Shown piece after piece: positions 36,564 to 46,776 of a DNA stretch of 64,000 nucleotides. Numbering within the stretch: position 1 is the first letter of the stretch; each line of letters begins with the position of its first letter. Both the position numbers and the translations under genes were made by a program. Location: NCBI RefSeq assembly GCF_021474405.1, contig NZ_JAKEIO010000001.1, positions 153,129 through 217,128 of the forward strand. The letters run 5' to 3'. Below the pieces are notes generated by a model. The model did no database searches and was not told the DNA's origin. It worked only from the letters and a program-made list of their open reading frames with translations. This DNA is from [Streptosporangium] indianense. Lineage in GTDB: Bacteria; Actinomycetota; Actinomycetes; Streptomycetales; Streptomycetaceae.

Positions 36564-38534
36564 TCATCCCGTCCGGAGCACCATGAAGGTCTCTCCGTCC
36601 CGCGGCGGGCGCGTCCAGGAACGGCTGGGGAACGTGTGCAGCCGCCCGTGCACGAGGGCGTGACGCGGCAGGTGGACGCCGAACTCCCCGGCCACCGCTT
36701 CCAGCAGCGGCCGCTCCGCCCCGACGGCGTCCGCCGTGTCATCGAAGAACCGGGCCGGGTCCAGCGACCGCGGTATCTCCCCGCTGGACCGGACCTCGCC
36801 CTCGGCGTAGGTGAACGCGTACTGCTCGGCGCCGTCCCGCGCCACCGACAGGTGGAAGAAGGGCTCGCCGTGCCACGCCCGCAGCCCGCTCCACACCACC
36901 ACGGCACGGGTGCCCTGGGCGGTGGACGCGGCCGGTGAGACGAACCGTCGTCGGTCGAACGGGGCCGGGTCGCCGTCGAAGGCGAAGCTCCAGTCGGCGC
37001 CGGCCCTGCCGACCGCCATGACAGCCCGGTCGTCGAAGGAGGAGAACTCCCGCCGGTTGCGCAGCCGTTCGTCGCGCGTCTCCCACGAAGTCAGGGGCCG
37101 GCTCAGCACGGTGCCGTCCTCGCTGCTCTCCGCGCCGCCGTCCTCCCTGCTCTCCTCGCCGCCGTCCTCGCCGCCGTCCGCAAGGAGCGCGGGCAGCTCG
37201 TGCGGCTCGGCCCCCTCGACCAGGACGAACCGGTAGGACGTGCGGTTGTTGCCCGGGTCCGGCTCAGCCAGCCACGCCAGGCCACCCGGGTCGAGACCGG
37301 CCGACGGAGTCGGTGCCGCGCCCGGCTGACCGCCCCTCGGCGTGGACAGCAGCTCCCGGCCCCGCTCCGGTGTCAGCAGCGGTCCGAGCAGGGGGTCGGC
37401 CACCCAGCCCAGGGGTGCCAGATGATCCGGCCCCAGCGGCTGCCACAGGGGCAGGGCGTCGGCCAGTGCCCGCCAAGCGCCGTCGCAGTCCCCCCACCGC
37501 GCCAGCTCCCGCGCCCTGCCGACCGCCTCGCCGAACCGTCCGATCGCCGTGTACCGGTACGTGCCGCCACGCACCTGTTCCAGCGTCGCGTACGCCAGTG
37601 ACACCACCTCCTGGTCGGCGCCCCGCAGGTGGTACACCAGGCTGGAGTCGCCCCGGTACGAGTGCGCCGCGTGCTCGGCCACCAGCGCCGGCAGCAGCTC
37701 GGGCGCGTACCGCGGGTCCGTCACCAGTCCGTCGAAATAGACCATGGAGGTCTGCCCCAGGAGACGGCGTATCTGGTCACCCAGCCCGGCGGCCCGCGGT
37801 CTGCCGTACTCCCGGGCCTCGTCCAGCGCCCGCAGGGCCCGCTCCCAGCCGCCGCGCAGTACCTCCCGCCGGGCGTCCTCCATCCGCGCGTCCAGCGCGC
37901 GCGTCGTGTCGTTCACGAACTCCCCGCCGTCCCCGTTCGACCGCAGGCTGTGGAACTCCCGGTACGCGTCCTGCATGAAGGCCAGGAAGCTCGCGTGCCG
38001 CTCGGGCGGCTCCGCAAGCCAGCTCGCCCAGGTGTACACGGCCCACTCGCCGTTCTCGTCCACATCCGTGGGATCCATGAGGACGTAGGTGGCGTCGGAC
38101 TCGACGTCGAGCTGCAGGGCGCGCCGTCCGGGGTCGCCCTCCCGCGGTTCCCCGGGCTCGTCGCCCGCGTCGCGCCCGTTTTCGTCCTCGTCGTCCTCGC
38201 CCTCGTAGTCCTCGAACAATTCGGCGAGCCATGACGCGTCGTCGTGCCAGCGCAGGTCCCGCGTCCCCGCCAGCAGCCACACGAACCCACCCGCGTGCCG
38301 CCACCCGTCGGTGACCGCGAGGAACTCCCGGTACGACGGGGGCATGCGCAGGCCCAGGCGCTGCTCCATGGCCGCGATCCGCTCCTCGGGCGCGGGTGGG
38401 AATCCCAGCCACCGCGTCTGCCGGGCGACCTCGTCGTCCTCGCCCCTCTCCTCGCCCTCCGGCAGGGAATCCGCCCACTCCCCACTCCACCTGAGCAGGA
38501 AGGACCGCCAGTCGAATGCCGTGGTGTCCGTCAT
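36564..38534 (-). CDS. Large SMI1/KNR4 (SUKH) domain protein
   Basis: This 656-residue cytosolic protein has an SMI1/KNR4 (SUKH-superfamily) domain near the N-terminus. Its markers are ARQTRWLGFPPAPEERIAAMEQRL, MPPSYREFLAVTDGWRHAGG and the acidic insert before ALQLDVESDATYVLMDP. The rest is a helical middle, an acidic low-complexity Glu/Asp/Ser linker near 465-490 and a C-terminal domain I do not recognise (ending SRSWTRPPRDGETFMVLR). SUKH proteins are often immunity proteins for polymorphic toxins, but at about 150 residues; this one is much larger and no toxin gene adjoins it. The ATG at 38534 (MTDTTAFDWRSF) is chosen over the frame from 38615, which adds a non-conserved leader. Confidence 0.8.
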   Translation of the reverse strand: MTDTTAFDWRSFLLRWSGEWADSLPEGEERGEDDEVARQTRWLGFPPAPEERIAAMEQRLGLRMPPSYREFLAVTDGWRHAGGFVWLLAGTRDLRWHDDASWLAELFEDYEGEDDEDENGRDAGDEPGEPREGDPGRRALQLDVESDATYVLMDPTDVDENGEWAVYTWASWLAEPPERHASFLAFMQDAYREFHSLRSNGDGGEFVNDTTRALDARMEDARREVLRGGWERALRALDEAREYGRPRAAGLGDQIRRLLGQTSMVYFDGLVTDPRYAPELLPALVAEHAAHSYRGDSSLVYHLRGADQEVVSLAYATLEQVRGGTYRYTAIGRFGEAVGRARELARWGDCDGAWRALADALPLWQPLGPDHLAPLGWVADPLLGPLLTPERGRELLSTPRGGQPGAAPTPSAGLDPGGLAWLAEPDPGNNRTSYRFVLVEGAEPHELPALLADGGEDGGEESREDGGAESSEDGTVLSRPLTSWETRDERLRNRREFSSFDDRAVMAVGRAGADWSFAFDGDPAPFDRRRFVSPAASTAQGTRAVVVWSGLRAWHGEPFFHLSVARDGAEQYAFTYAEGEVRSSGEIPRSLDPARFFDDTADAVGAERPLLEAVAGEFGVHLPRHALVHGRLHTFPSRSWTRPPRDGETFMVLRTG

Positions 38535-38654
38535 GGGCCCGATGCTGCCAGCCGCCACTGACAAAGCCCGCGGCCCACCCCGGGCGTCGGCTGAGACTCT
38601 CGCCTCACGGGTCACCTGCGTGCAAACACGGGCCTCTACGACAGACCTTGGCGT

Positions 38655-39485
38655 TCAGAACCCGACTTTGAGGGCGAGCGAGACCATCCTCGTTCTTTCG
38701 AATTGGACCCTGAACGTGTTGCTCATGCTTGCCTCAGCCTTAGCGTGCCGACGCCCGAGCGTGGCCTCGAGACCGGCGGCGGTCTTGCAGAACAGATCGA
38801 AATCGCGATTCAGCTCGCTGAGCAGATTGACCTCGAGTGACAGGCTCGTCGACACATTGTGTGCCCCGTCCCGCTGCTCGATGAAGATACGCAGGTCTTC
38901 GACGTCGCCCGGATCGTATCCGTCCAGGACCTCAAGGGCTCCCGCGATCGAAGGCACGTGGCCCGGCCAGTTTCCTTCCGCCTCGATGGTCAGCTTCAGA
39001 TCATGACGCAGATGGGCGGCAAGGTTGACCGAACTCTGTTCCTCCACGGACAGGCCGGCTTTCGGCGGTTTCTTTCGGGCCTCTCCGTCCCGTCCGGCCC
39101 GCGCCTGGGCGGTGTACTCATGGTCGACGCCGAACTTCCCCGAATCCGCTCGGGACTCCATGACGTGCAGCGACTTGGCCCCGAGTTCCTTGCACACCTT
39201 GAGTGCGAGACGGCACTTCCGCAACGCCGTCCCGTGAATCGCGTTGTCCGCCGCGACGTAACGGTGGGCGGAGTCACGATCGCGCACATAGGCCAGATCG
39301 GGGTGCAGGACGGTCTCCCGCAGTTCGGGGAAGCGCTTCCACCGGCCGAACAGCGGGACCGGCACGATCGTGATGCGGTGATCGCGCAGCCGTTCCGGGT
39401 CATCGTCGGAGATGCGAACGAAATCCTCCAGCGATACCGTCAGCAGCCGATCGGCCAGTTCATCCGGAATCCGCATGTTCCCCAT
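38655..39485 (-). CDS. Unknown protein, third gene of GTPase cassette
   Basis: I do not recognise this 276-residue soluble protein. It has an N-terminal mixed region (FVRISDDDPERLRDHRITIVPVPLF), a middle with KVCKELGAKSLHVMESRADSG, a Lys/Arg-rich linker near 135-145 and a C-terminal part that looks beta-rich, with alternating hydrophobic residues (STSLSLEVNLLSELN, TFRVQFERTRMVSLALKVGF). It ends on a hydrophobic Phe, as many outer-surface or assembling beta proteins do, but no signal peptide is present. The ATG at 39485 lies 26 bp inside the preceding gene; the fourth codon, ATG at 39476, is an alternative start. Base composition is visibly less GC-rich than the surroundings, which suggests transfer. 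As last gene it could be the effector or output of the cassette. Confidence 0.75.
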   Translation of the reverse strand: MGNMRIPDELADRLLTVSLEDFVRISDDDPERLRDHRITIVPVPLFGRWKRFPELRETVLHPDLAYVRDRDSAHRYVAADNAIHGTALRKCRLALKVCKELGAKSLHVMESRADSGKFGVDHEYTAQARAGRDGEARKKPPKAGLSVEEQSSVNLAAHLRHDLKLTIEAEGNWPGHVPSIAGALEVLDGYDPGDVEDLRIFIEQRDGAHNVSTSLSLEVNLLSELNRDFDLFCKTAAGLEATLGRRHAKAEASMSNTFRVQFERTRMVSLALKVGF

Positions 39486-39963
39486 CTGTCTTTGTGTCGC
39501 TTCGCTTCATTCTCGTCCTGGCGGCCTCCAACTGGCCTGCCAGCATGGTCTTCAGGGCGTGCTTCTTCTCGTCGACCCTCGATCGGGCGGCCCACGCGAG
39601 AACGGAGCGGAACTTCTCACGGTCCACACGGATCCTGCCGTCGAGCAATACCTCGGTGATCCGTTCCGTGACCGCGGACTCCCAGCCGGCTGCGGAGTCG
39701 GGACCTTTGACGATGAAGACGACGCCCTGAGGTCCGCCACCGTCGTGGCTCAGCCCGACCGTCGTCTGAATCAACAGCCAATCGTGGTGGCGAACCACCA
39801 GACCGGGCTCGCCTCGGCGCTCCCGCCCTCGTCGGCAGACCTTGCCGATCCACTGGATCGCCGTTCGCTTCTCCTCGGACCGCCGGTGCGTCCCGTCGAG
39901 CCAGACGAAGGGCGGCTCGCCGCTCTCGTACTCCGCGTACACCAGCTTCAGAGGGACACTCAC
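39460..39963 (-). CDS. Unknown protein, middle gene of GTPase cassette
   Basis: This 167-residue soluble protein is of unknown family. The N-terminal half alternates beta strands (LKLVYAEYESGEPPFVWLDG, then GLVVRHHDWLLIQTTVGLS). The C-terminal half is helical and very basic (VLAWAARSRVDEKKHALKTML, then TRMKRSDTKTDG). The GTG start overlaps the stop of the GTPase gene by 4 bp, and its own end overlaps the next gene by 26 bp, so the three genes are co-translated. An adaptor or regulator of the GTPase is plausible from its position; no motif proves it. Confidence 0.72.
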   Translation of the reverse strand: MSVPLKLVYAEYESGEPPFVWLDGTHRRSEEKRTAIQWIGKVCRRGRERRGEPGLVVRHHDWLLIQTTVGLSHDGGGPQGVVFIVKGPDSAAGWESAVTERITEVLLDGRIRVDREKFRSVLAWAARSRVDEKKHALKTMLAGQLEAARTRMKRSDTKTDGEHADSG

Positions 39964-40625
39964 AGCATCGCCTGGATGACTTCGCCCGCGAGGATCTCGG
40001 CGGACTCACGCGTGGCGAGGCTGCCGGCCACCACCTTGGTCTTGTTGCGCACGCTCAGCAGGCTGATGAGGTCGCTGAGCTGCCCGCGCACCCGAGTCAG
40101 ATAGGCGGCATGGCCCAGGAGGTCGTATCGGGAGTCCTTGTCGGTGAAGGTGATCACGAGAATGACCTTTTTGATCTTGGAGCTGTATCTCTTGATGCGA
40201 GCGGCGTCCGCGATCAGCCGCTCATACTCCTGGGACGCCCCGGGGTTTTCCTCATCCGCTTCGAGTTGGGAAGCCTTGATGAGGTAGAGGATGTATTGGG
40301 CTGCCTCCACACCGTCTCGCGAGGCGTCGAGGATTTCGTCCATCCCGCTGAAGTCCTTGACGTTCCTGAACTTGAGCGGCTTGTCGATCCAGAGAACCTT
40401 CTTCCCCGTGTCCAGCCGTATCCTGCCGATGAATTCACCGGCCGGATGGGTCCGGTGCACCGGCTCATCCCACTTGCCCTGCCAGGTGTTGAGCAGCGTG
40501 GTCTTGCCGCTCATCCCTTCACCGAGCACGATGATCTTCGCCGGGCGCTTGAGCTGGCGGACGGTGAGAGCCGTCCCGATCGCCCCCGACAGCACGACGG
40601 CACCGACAATCACAGGTAGCGGCAA
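39960..40625 (-). CDS. Membrane-anchored P-loop GTPase, first gene of a three-gene cassette
   Basis: This 221-residue small GTPase-like protein has one N-terminal hydrophobic segment (LPVIVGAVVLSGAIGTALTV), placing the domain in the cytoplasm at the membrane. Walker A is LGEGMSGKTTLL (35-44). A switch II-like DFSGMDE at 91-97 supplies DxxG, and FTDKD at 160-164 follows a hydrophobic strand (IKKVILVIT) as a variant NKxD guanine motif. The start codon is TTG at 40625; AAGGAG 5 bases before it supports this rare start. The region upstream (40626-40837) is AT-richer, shows no gene and probably holds the promoter. It resembles stand-alone bacterial Ras-like GTPases found beside variable partner genes. 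Confidence 0.82.
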   Translation of the reverse strand: MPLPVIVGAVVLSGAIGTALTVRQLKRPAKIIVLGEGMSGKTTLLNTWQGKWDEPVHRTHPAGEFIGRIRLDTGKKVLWIDKPLKFRNVKDFSGMDEILDASRDGVEAAQYILYLIKASQLEADEENPGASQEYERLIADAARIKRYSSKIKKVILVITFTDKDSRYDLLGHAAYLTRVRGQLSDLISLLSVRNKTKVVAGSLATRESAEILAGEVIQAML

Positions 40626-40837
40626 ATTCTGCTCCTTGCATGATCGAGAGAGCGCAGAGCGGCCCCTGAACGCTCGCCAATCGCTAATTCATCCAAGCAG
40701 ATGCATGAAGATCGAGGTCGGCAATCACATGAATCTGCGTCTTGGTGGCAGACGTTGCTCGTCGGACCGCAAAGGCGTTCATCGAACGGGAGTCCCCCAT
40801 GGGTGCGGCCGGAGAGTGGGAGGTCGGGCGCCGTGGG

Positions 40838-41725
40838 TCAGCGCCCCGCTGCTCGGACGACATCGGCCAGGGGCGTGGCCGGGTGGCCGGTGAGGTGGGG
40901 TACGGCATCGCTGACGCCGTCGAGTTCGCCGGAGGCGATGGCCGTGTACGTGGACACCCAGGCGTCCAGCTGCCAGGCCGGAGCGTCGTAGGAGGCACGC
41001 GAGGCGTAGGCCTCCTCGACCGTCTCCTGCCGGTAGGTGACGGTGCGTCCGAGCTGCTCGGACAGGACGACGGCCGCTTCGTCGAGCGTGAGGGACTCCG
41101 GCCCGGTCAGGTCGTAGGTGATGCCCGCGTGGTCGTCGGGCCGGGCCAGTACCGCCGCGGCCGCGTCGGCGATGTCGTCCTGGCCGACGAACGCGGCGCG
41201 TCCCTGCCCGGCCGGGCCGCGGATGACTCCGTCCTCGCCGACGAGGTCGGGGACGAACTCGGCGTAGAGGTTGTCCCGGAGGAAGGTGTACGCCAGACCG
41301 CTCGCCCGGATGTGCTGCTCGGTGTGGAAGTGGTCGCGCGCCAGGGTGAAGGTGGCGTCGGGGGCCGCGCCGTAGAAGGAGAGGTACACCAGGTGCCGGA
41401 CACCCGCCTCCGCTGCGGCGTCCACGAATGCCTTGTGCGTCTCCAGCCGGTCGGCGCTCTCGGAGGCGGAGACCATGAAGACGGTGCGGGTGCCGACGAG
41501 GGCCTCGCGCACGGCGTCCCGGTCGGCGTAGTCGCCGCGCACGGCGACGGCCGCGGCCAGCCGTGGCGCGCGCTTTGGGCTGCGGACCAGGAGTTTCAGC
41601 GGGACGCCCCGCTCGGCCAGACGCCGTGCGACGCGTCCGCCGAGCCGGCCGGTGGAGCCGGTGACGACGGTCGTGGGGGCGGGCGCCGCGGTGGTACCGG
41701 CGCATCCGTTGGCTGTCTCGGACAT
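40838..41725 (-). CDS. NmrA-like NAD(P)-binding reductase
   Basis: This atypical short-chain dehydrogenase of 295 residues is close to quinone oxidoreductase 2/NmrA-type proteins. The dinucleotide motif is VVTGSTGRLGGRVARRL (GxxGxxG). The basic residues in LVRSPKRAP suggest NADPH, and VFMVSASESADRLETHKAFVDAA and LRDNLYAEFVPD are typical of this group. It lacks an SDR YxxxK, so it could be a redox sensor or a quinone reductase. The ATG at 41725 follows GAGGAAGAG. The AraC-type relic just upstream (41837-41979) is probably the remains of its former divergent regulator. Confidence 0.9.
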   Translation of the reverse strand: MSETANGCAGTTAAPAPTTVVTGSTGRLGGRVARRLAERGVPLKLLVRSPKRAPRLAAAVAVRGDYADRDAVREALVGTRTVFMVSASESADRLETHKAFVDAAAEAGVRHLVYLSFYGAAPDATFTLARDHFHTEQHIRASGLAYTFLRDNLYAEFVPDLVGEDGVIRGPAGQGRAAFVGQDDIADAAAAVLARPDDHAGITYDLTGPESLTLDEAAVVLSEQLGRTVTYRQETVEEAYASRASYDAPAWQLDAWVSTYTAIASGELDGVSDAVPHLTGHPATPLADVVRAAGR

Positions 41726-41836
41726 AGGCGTGTCTCTTCCTCGGGTGGTGACGGCGGGCTCTCCCTGGAGCGGCGGATCACGCCGGGATTCCTTCAGCCC
41801 GGCACAGGCGTCGCTTCCGCTGTCCTCTTTCCGGCG

Positions 41837-41979
41837 AAGCGTCTGCCGGCACACGGTGGCGAGACCGCGGCCCGGATCTCGGACCAGCTCGGCTTCGTCA
41901 CGCCTTCCCAGTTCAGCACGTACTTCACACACCGCACGGTCCGTTCCCCGATCCACTTCCGCGGCGCGGTCAGAGGACG
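41837..41979 (+). pseudogene. Relic of an AraC-family regulator (C-terminal HTH)
   Basis: A short plus-strand stretch encodes ARISDQLGFVTPSQFSTYF, then THRTVRSP and FRGAVRG. This is the second helix-turn-helix and signature of an AraC regulator. Upstream of about 41850 the frame no longer resembles the family, and no start codon or N-terminal domain is present. It lies 112 bp from the divergent NmrA-like gene and runs up to the 41981-42013 hairpin. I infer a deletion remnant. The whole gap 41726-42049 holds nothing else besides that hairpin. Confidence 0.6.
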
Positions 41980-41980
41980 C

Positions 41981-42013
41981 ACCGAGGGCCCCGGACGGTC
42001 CGGGGCCCTCGGT
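41981..42013. terminator. Perfect 15-bp hairpin terminator
   Basis: ACCGAGGGCCCCGGA at 41981-41995 pairs perfectly with TCCGGGGCCCTCGGT at 41999-42013 around a 3-nt loop. It lies 37 bp beyond the stop of the minus-strand GH62 gene and directly after the AraC relic, so it can end transcription from both sides. Confidence 0.75.
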
Positions 42014-42049
42014 CAGGGCTGAGACAGGACGCGCGGACGCGTCACACCG

Positions 42050-43492
42050 TCAGCGCCGCAGCGTCAGCAGACCCGGACGGTAGGGCAGCAGACCGTAGTC
42101 GCCGCCGGAGTTCGGGCTGCGTCCCTGGTAGAGCAGCTGCAGATTGCAGGGGTCGACGGTCATGGTCTGATCGGGGCCGGTGCGGATCAGTTCGCCGTGG
42201 CTGATGTCGTTGGTCCAGGTGGCGCCGCTGTTGGCCTTGCCGGCGAAGGGATTGGACTCGGTCGCGGCCTGGGGCGTCCAAGAGCCGTTGAGGCTGGTGG
42301 CCGTGAACGAGCGGAAGTAGCGGCCCTGCGAGCCGATCGCCTCGACGATCATGAGGTAGCGGTTCTGGCCCTGGAGCTTGTAGACCTGCGGGGCCTCGAA
42401 CAGGTTGTTCGTCGTGTCGCTCATGACCACGGTGGAGTTCGAGCCGAAGCTGCCCGGGAAGTTCCCGATCGGCATGCCGGCCCGGTAGATCTTGCCGTTG
42501 TCACCGGCGAAGAACAGGTAGATGTTCGACCCGTCGGCGATGAGCGTCTGGTCGATGGGCCCCGTCCCGGATCCGGAGGTGCTTCCGGAGAAGAGCACCT
42601 GCGGGGAGGACCAGGCATGGGGGTTGGTGGGGTCGCTCGACGTCCGGTACGAGAAGGCGGTCCCGCCCCACTGGTAGGCGAGCACCCAGATGTTCTTCGG
42701 CGCGAAGTAGAAGAGTGTGGGCGCGACGGTGGAGGCCGACATCGTGTTCTGGCCGGCCGAGGCCATGTCCGACCAGTTGGTGAAGGGGGTGAAACTCATC
42801 GAGCCCCACTTCGTCCCCGTGTCGTGCGTCGTCGCGTAGACGAGTTGCCTGCCGTTGTAGGGGACGACGGTGAAGTCCTTGAGTGAGACCCACCCCGGCT
42901 TGGGCTGCGCCAGCGCGCCCGTCGATGTCCAGCGGTAGGACGACGGGAGATCGCACGAGCCGGGGTTACCGGCGCCGACCTTGACGAGTTGCCACTGCTG
43001 GTTGGCGCCGCCCCAGTCGTCGTACTGCACGACGTCCGCGTTGTCGGCGGTGGCGGCGCCCTGCACTTCGAGGGCCTTGTTGCTGTGGCGCGAAATGAGC
43101 CTCACGAAGCCGTCCGAGCTGTCGGCCAGCCGCCACTGCTGGTTGGTGCCGTTCTGGTCGGCCCACTGCACGATCGCGCCGCCGTTCGCGGTGGACCGGT
43201 TGTGGACGTCCAGCACCTTGCCCGAGTGGCGGGACTTGATGCGGTAGTAGCCGTCGCCGGAGTCGACGAACTGCCACTGCTGCTGGTTCTGATCGTTCCT
43301 GGTCCACTGGGTGATGCGGGCGCCGTCGCTGGTCGCCATGTTGTAGACGTCCAGCGCTTTGCCGCTGTTGCGGTTGACCAGCACGTACGAGGCATTGGGG
43401 TCCACGGCCGCCGCGGCGGCGGGCTGGGCGCCGAGAAAGGCGGCCACGAGCAACAAGGGGGCGAGTACGGCGAACAAGCGTCTTGGACGCAT
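42050..43492 (-). CDS. Secreted CBM13-GH62 alpha-L-arabinofuranosidase
   Basis: This 480-residue extracellular enzyme removes arabinose side chains from arabinoxylan. A signal peptide ([24 protein letters not shown]) is followed by a ricin-type CBM13 with three QxW-like repeats (QQQWQF, NQQWRL, NQQWQL), about 30-175. The GH62 catalytic domain begins at [20 protein letters not shown]. Its catalytic base lies in [16 protein letters not shown]-like [18 protein letters not shown] and [19 protein letters not shown] are family hallmarks. The ATG at 43492 has AGGAGCG upstream; longer frames lack a signal peptide. It is divergent from the xylanase/feruloyl-esterase operon, and a palindrome-rich region lies between them. 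Confidence 0.95.
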   Translation of the reverse strand: MRPRRLFAVLAPLLLVAAFLGAQPAAAAAVDPNASYVLVNRNSGKALDVYNMATSDGARITQWTRNDQNQQQWQFVDSGDGYYRIKSRHSGKVLDVHNRSTANGGAIVQWADQNGTNQQWRLADSSDGFVRLISRHSNKALEVQGAATADNADVVQYDDWGGANQQWQLVKVGAGNPGSCDLPSSYRWTSTGALAQPKPGWVSLKDFTVVPYNGRQLVYATTHDTGTKWGSMSFTPFTNWSDMASAGQNTMSASTVAPTLFYFAPKNIWVLAYQWGGTAFSYRTSSDPTNPHAWSSPQVLFSGSTSGSGTGPIDQTLIADGSNIYLFFAGDNGKIYRAGMPIGNFPGSFGSNSTVVMSDTTNNLFEAPQVYKLQGQNRYLMIVEAIGSQGRYFRSFTATSLNGSWTPQAATESNPFAGKANSGATWTNDISHGELIRTGPDQTMTVDPCNLQLLYQGRSPNSGGDYGLLPYRPGLLTLRR

Positions 43493-43514
43493 CAGAGGGC
43501 GCTCCTGATCATCT

Positions 43515-43525
43515 CGAATGTTTCG
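43515..43525. promoter_or_regulatory. CGAAACATTCG-type box near the GH62 start
   Basis: On the minus strand this site reads CGAAACATTCG, 23 bp before the GH62 start. It differs by one base from the inverted repeat CGAAACTTTCG, which I recall as the conserved element before Streptomyces xylanase genes. Its position close to the start fits a repressor operator. Binding is inferred. Confidence 0.5.
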
Positions 43526-43664
43526 AAGAATTCCCGGAAGCTTTGCCGCCACAAGCTAGGAATGCGGAGCTGTCCGGTCAAGGCCTGTCACCGATCTGTC
43601 CACAAACCGCGCCTCAGGCGCCTCTTGGGCGGAGGTGTCGCGGGTGGATCTCGGGCATGGATCG

Positions 43665-43698
43665 CGAAAGATTTCGAGCTCTTAGTCGAAACATCTCC
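43665..43698. promoter_or_regulatory. Pair of CGAAA boxes in the xylan locus intergenic region
   Basis: CGAAAGATTTCG at 43665-43676 is a 12-bp inverted repeat with a 2-bp spacer, and CGAAACATCTCC at 43687-43698 repeats its left half in direct orientation. Both resemble the box near the GH62 gene and lie in the control region shared with the xylanase operon. They are probable sites for a LacI-type regulator of xylan genes, which is not encoded in this window. Confidence 0.5.
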
Positions 43699-43703
43699 TG
43701 TCG

Positions 43704-43733
43704 GAGGTGTTGACGATGCATCGTCAACACCTC
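43704..43733. promoter_or_regulatory. 30-bp perfect palindrome upstream of the xylanase operon
   Basis: GAGGTGTTGACGATG at 43704-43718 is followed directly by its exact reverse complement CATCGTCAACACCTC (43719-43733). It lies 170 bp before the xylanase start and 211 bp from the GH62 start, and contains TTGAC, which could be a -35 element on either strand. It may be an operator for a dimeric or tetrameric regulator, or a cruciform/hairpin in a leader. The rest of 43493-43902 has no gene. Confidence 0.6.
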
Positions 43734-43818
43734 AACATCCGTGTCTGTGAACCCGGACGCGGTTCGATATGACGAACCGTGGGCCGAAAGCGCGCGCCAC
43801 CCCGTCCCGTTCCGGTGA

Positions 43819-45330
<1,512 letters not shown>

Positions 45331-45361
45331 TGGGAACCGCCACCGACGAAAGGGTGAATCG

Positions 45362-46729
45362 ATGAAGCCCCACGGTGCGGCCACCGCCGCCCCTTCACGA
45401 CGACATCGCTGGTCGTCCCGGGTCGCCGCCGTGGTGGCCGCGACCCTCGCGGCCGGCCTGCTCTCCGCGGTGCGTCCGGCGCCCGCCGAGGCGGCGACGG
45501 TGGATACACAAGCCTGGTACGTCCTGGTCAACCGCAACAGCGGCAAGGCGCTCGAGGTCACCGGCTCATCCACCGCCGACGGCGCGCGGGTCAGCCAGCA
45601 GACGCGCGACGACGGAGCCGACCAGCAGTGGCGGTTCGTGGACTCCGGCGGCGGCTTCTACCGGCTAAAGGCCCGCCACTCGGACAAGGTCCTCGACGTG
45701 TCCGGCGCCTCGAACGCCGACGGTGCCGCGATCCAGCAGTGGGCCGACCACAACGGGCCCAACCAGCAGTTCCGCCTGGCCGACTCCGACGCGGGCCACG
45801 TCCGGCTGATCAACCGGGCCAGCAGCAAGGCGGTGGAGGTGCAGGGCGCCGCCACGGGCGACGGGGGCAACGTCGTCCAGTACACCGACTGGGGCGGCGC
45901 CAACCAGCAATGGCAGATGATCAAACTGTCGTCCGGTGGCGGCGGATGCGGCAGCGCCCCGGCCCTGGCGAGCGGAACGCACACGATCCAGAGCGGCGGC
46001 AAGAGCCGCAGTTTCATCCTCAGGGTCCCGGCCACCTACGACAACAGCCACCGCTACCGGTTGATCTTCGCGTTCCACTGGCGGGGCGGAACCGCCGGCG
46101 ACGTCGCCTCGGGCGGCACCAGCGGGAACGCCTGGTCCTACTACGGCCAGCAGGAACAGTCGGCCAACACCGCGATCCTCGTCGCCCCTCAGGGCCTCGG
46201 CAACGGCTGGGCCAATACGGACGGTGAGGACGTCACCTTCGTCGACGACATGATCCGGCGCATCGAGAGCGGCCTCTGCGTCGATCCGGCACAGCGTTTC
46301 GCCACCGGTTTCAGCTGGGGCGGCGGGATGAGCTACGCACTCGCGTGCAGCCGGGCGAACGTCTTCAGGGCCGTCGCGGTCATGTCCGGCGCTCAGATCA
46401 GCGGGTGCAGCGGCGGTACCCAGCCCATCGCCTACCTCGGAATCCACGGCATCAGCGACTCCGTCCTCAACATCGCGCAAGGCCGGTCCCTGCGCGACAG
46501 GTTCGTCGGCAACAACGGCTGCACCCCCCAGAGCCCTCGCGAACCCGCGCGGGGCAGCCGGACGCACATCAGCACCGCCTACGCGGGCTGCCGTGCCGGC
46601 TACCCGGTCCGATGGGCCGCGTTCGACGGGGACCACATACCCGGGCCGGTCGACGGCTCGCCCAATGAAAGCGGCGTCACCACCTGGACCAAGGCAGAGA
46701 TCTGGAGGTTCTTCGCGCAGTTCCAGTGA
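45362..46729 (+). CDS. Secreted CBM13-feruloyl esterase (LpqC-like)
   Basis: This 455-residue exported serine esterase probably releases ferulic acid from arabinoxylan. After the signal peptide (VAAVVAATLAAGLLSAVRPAPAEA) comes an N-terminal CBM13 (about 47-195) whose repeats ([26 protein letters not shown]) closely match those of the GH62 enzyme next door. The catalytic domain starts after a GGGGCG linker. The nucleophile is in GFSWGGGMS (Ser near 318), the Asp candidate in HGISDSVLN and the His in FDGDHIPG. Such enzymes fall in the LpqC/PHB-depolymerase-like esterase family. It follows the xylanase by 31 bp and ends at a strong hairpin terminator. Confidence 0.92.
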   Translation: MKPHGAATAAPSRRHRWSSRVAAVVAATLAAGLLSAVRPAPAEAATVDTQAWYVLVNRNSGKALEVTGSSTADGARVSQQTRDDGADQQWRFVDSGGGFYRLKARHSDKVLDVSGASNADGAAIQQWADHNGPNQQFRLADSDAGHVRLINRASSKAVEVQGAATGDGGNVVQYTDWGGANQQWQMIKLSSGGGGCGSAPALASGTHTIQSGGKSRSFILRVPATYDNSHRYRLIFAFHWRGGTAGDVASGGTSGNAWSYYGQQEQSANTAILVAPQGLGNGWANTDGEDVTFVDDMIRRIESGLCVDPAQRFATGFSWGGGMSYALACSRANVFRAVAVMSGAQISGCSGGTQPIAYLGIHGISDSVLNIAQGRSLRDRFVGNNGCTPQSPREPARGSRTHISTAYAGCRAGYPVRWAAFDGDHIPGPVDGSPNESGVTTWTKAEIWRFFAQFQ

Positions 46730-46743
46730 CAGGCCCGCACCGA

Positions 46744-46776
46744 GGGGTGGAGCCAGGACGATCCCGGCTCCACCCC
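46744..46776 (+). terminator. Hairpin terminator after the xylan operon
   Basis: GGGGTGGAGCC at 46744-46754 pairs perfectly with GGCTCCACCCC at 46766-46776 around an 11-nt loop, 14 bp after the esterase stop. It isolates the xylan operon from the helicase gene. Confidence 0.75.

Noticed and set aside
38640..40720. Insertion sequence or prophage boundary around the GTPase cassette
   Set aside because: No transposase, integrase, terminal inverted repeats, tRNA or target duplication could be seen at the edges, despite the composition shift.
40742..41836. Plus-strand frame upstream of the AraC relic as an intact regulator
   Set aside because: It is antisense to the NmrA-like gene and only its last 50 codons resemble AraC proteins.
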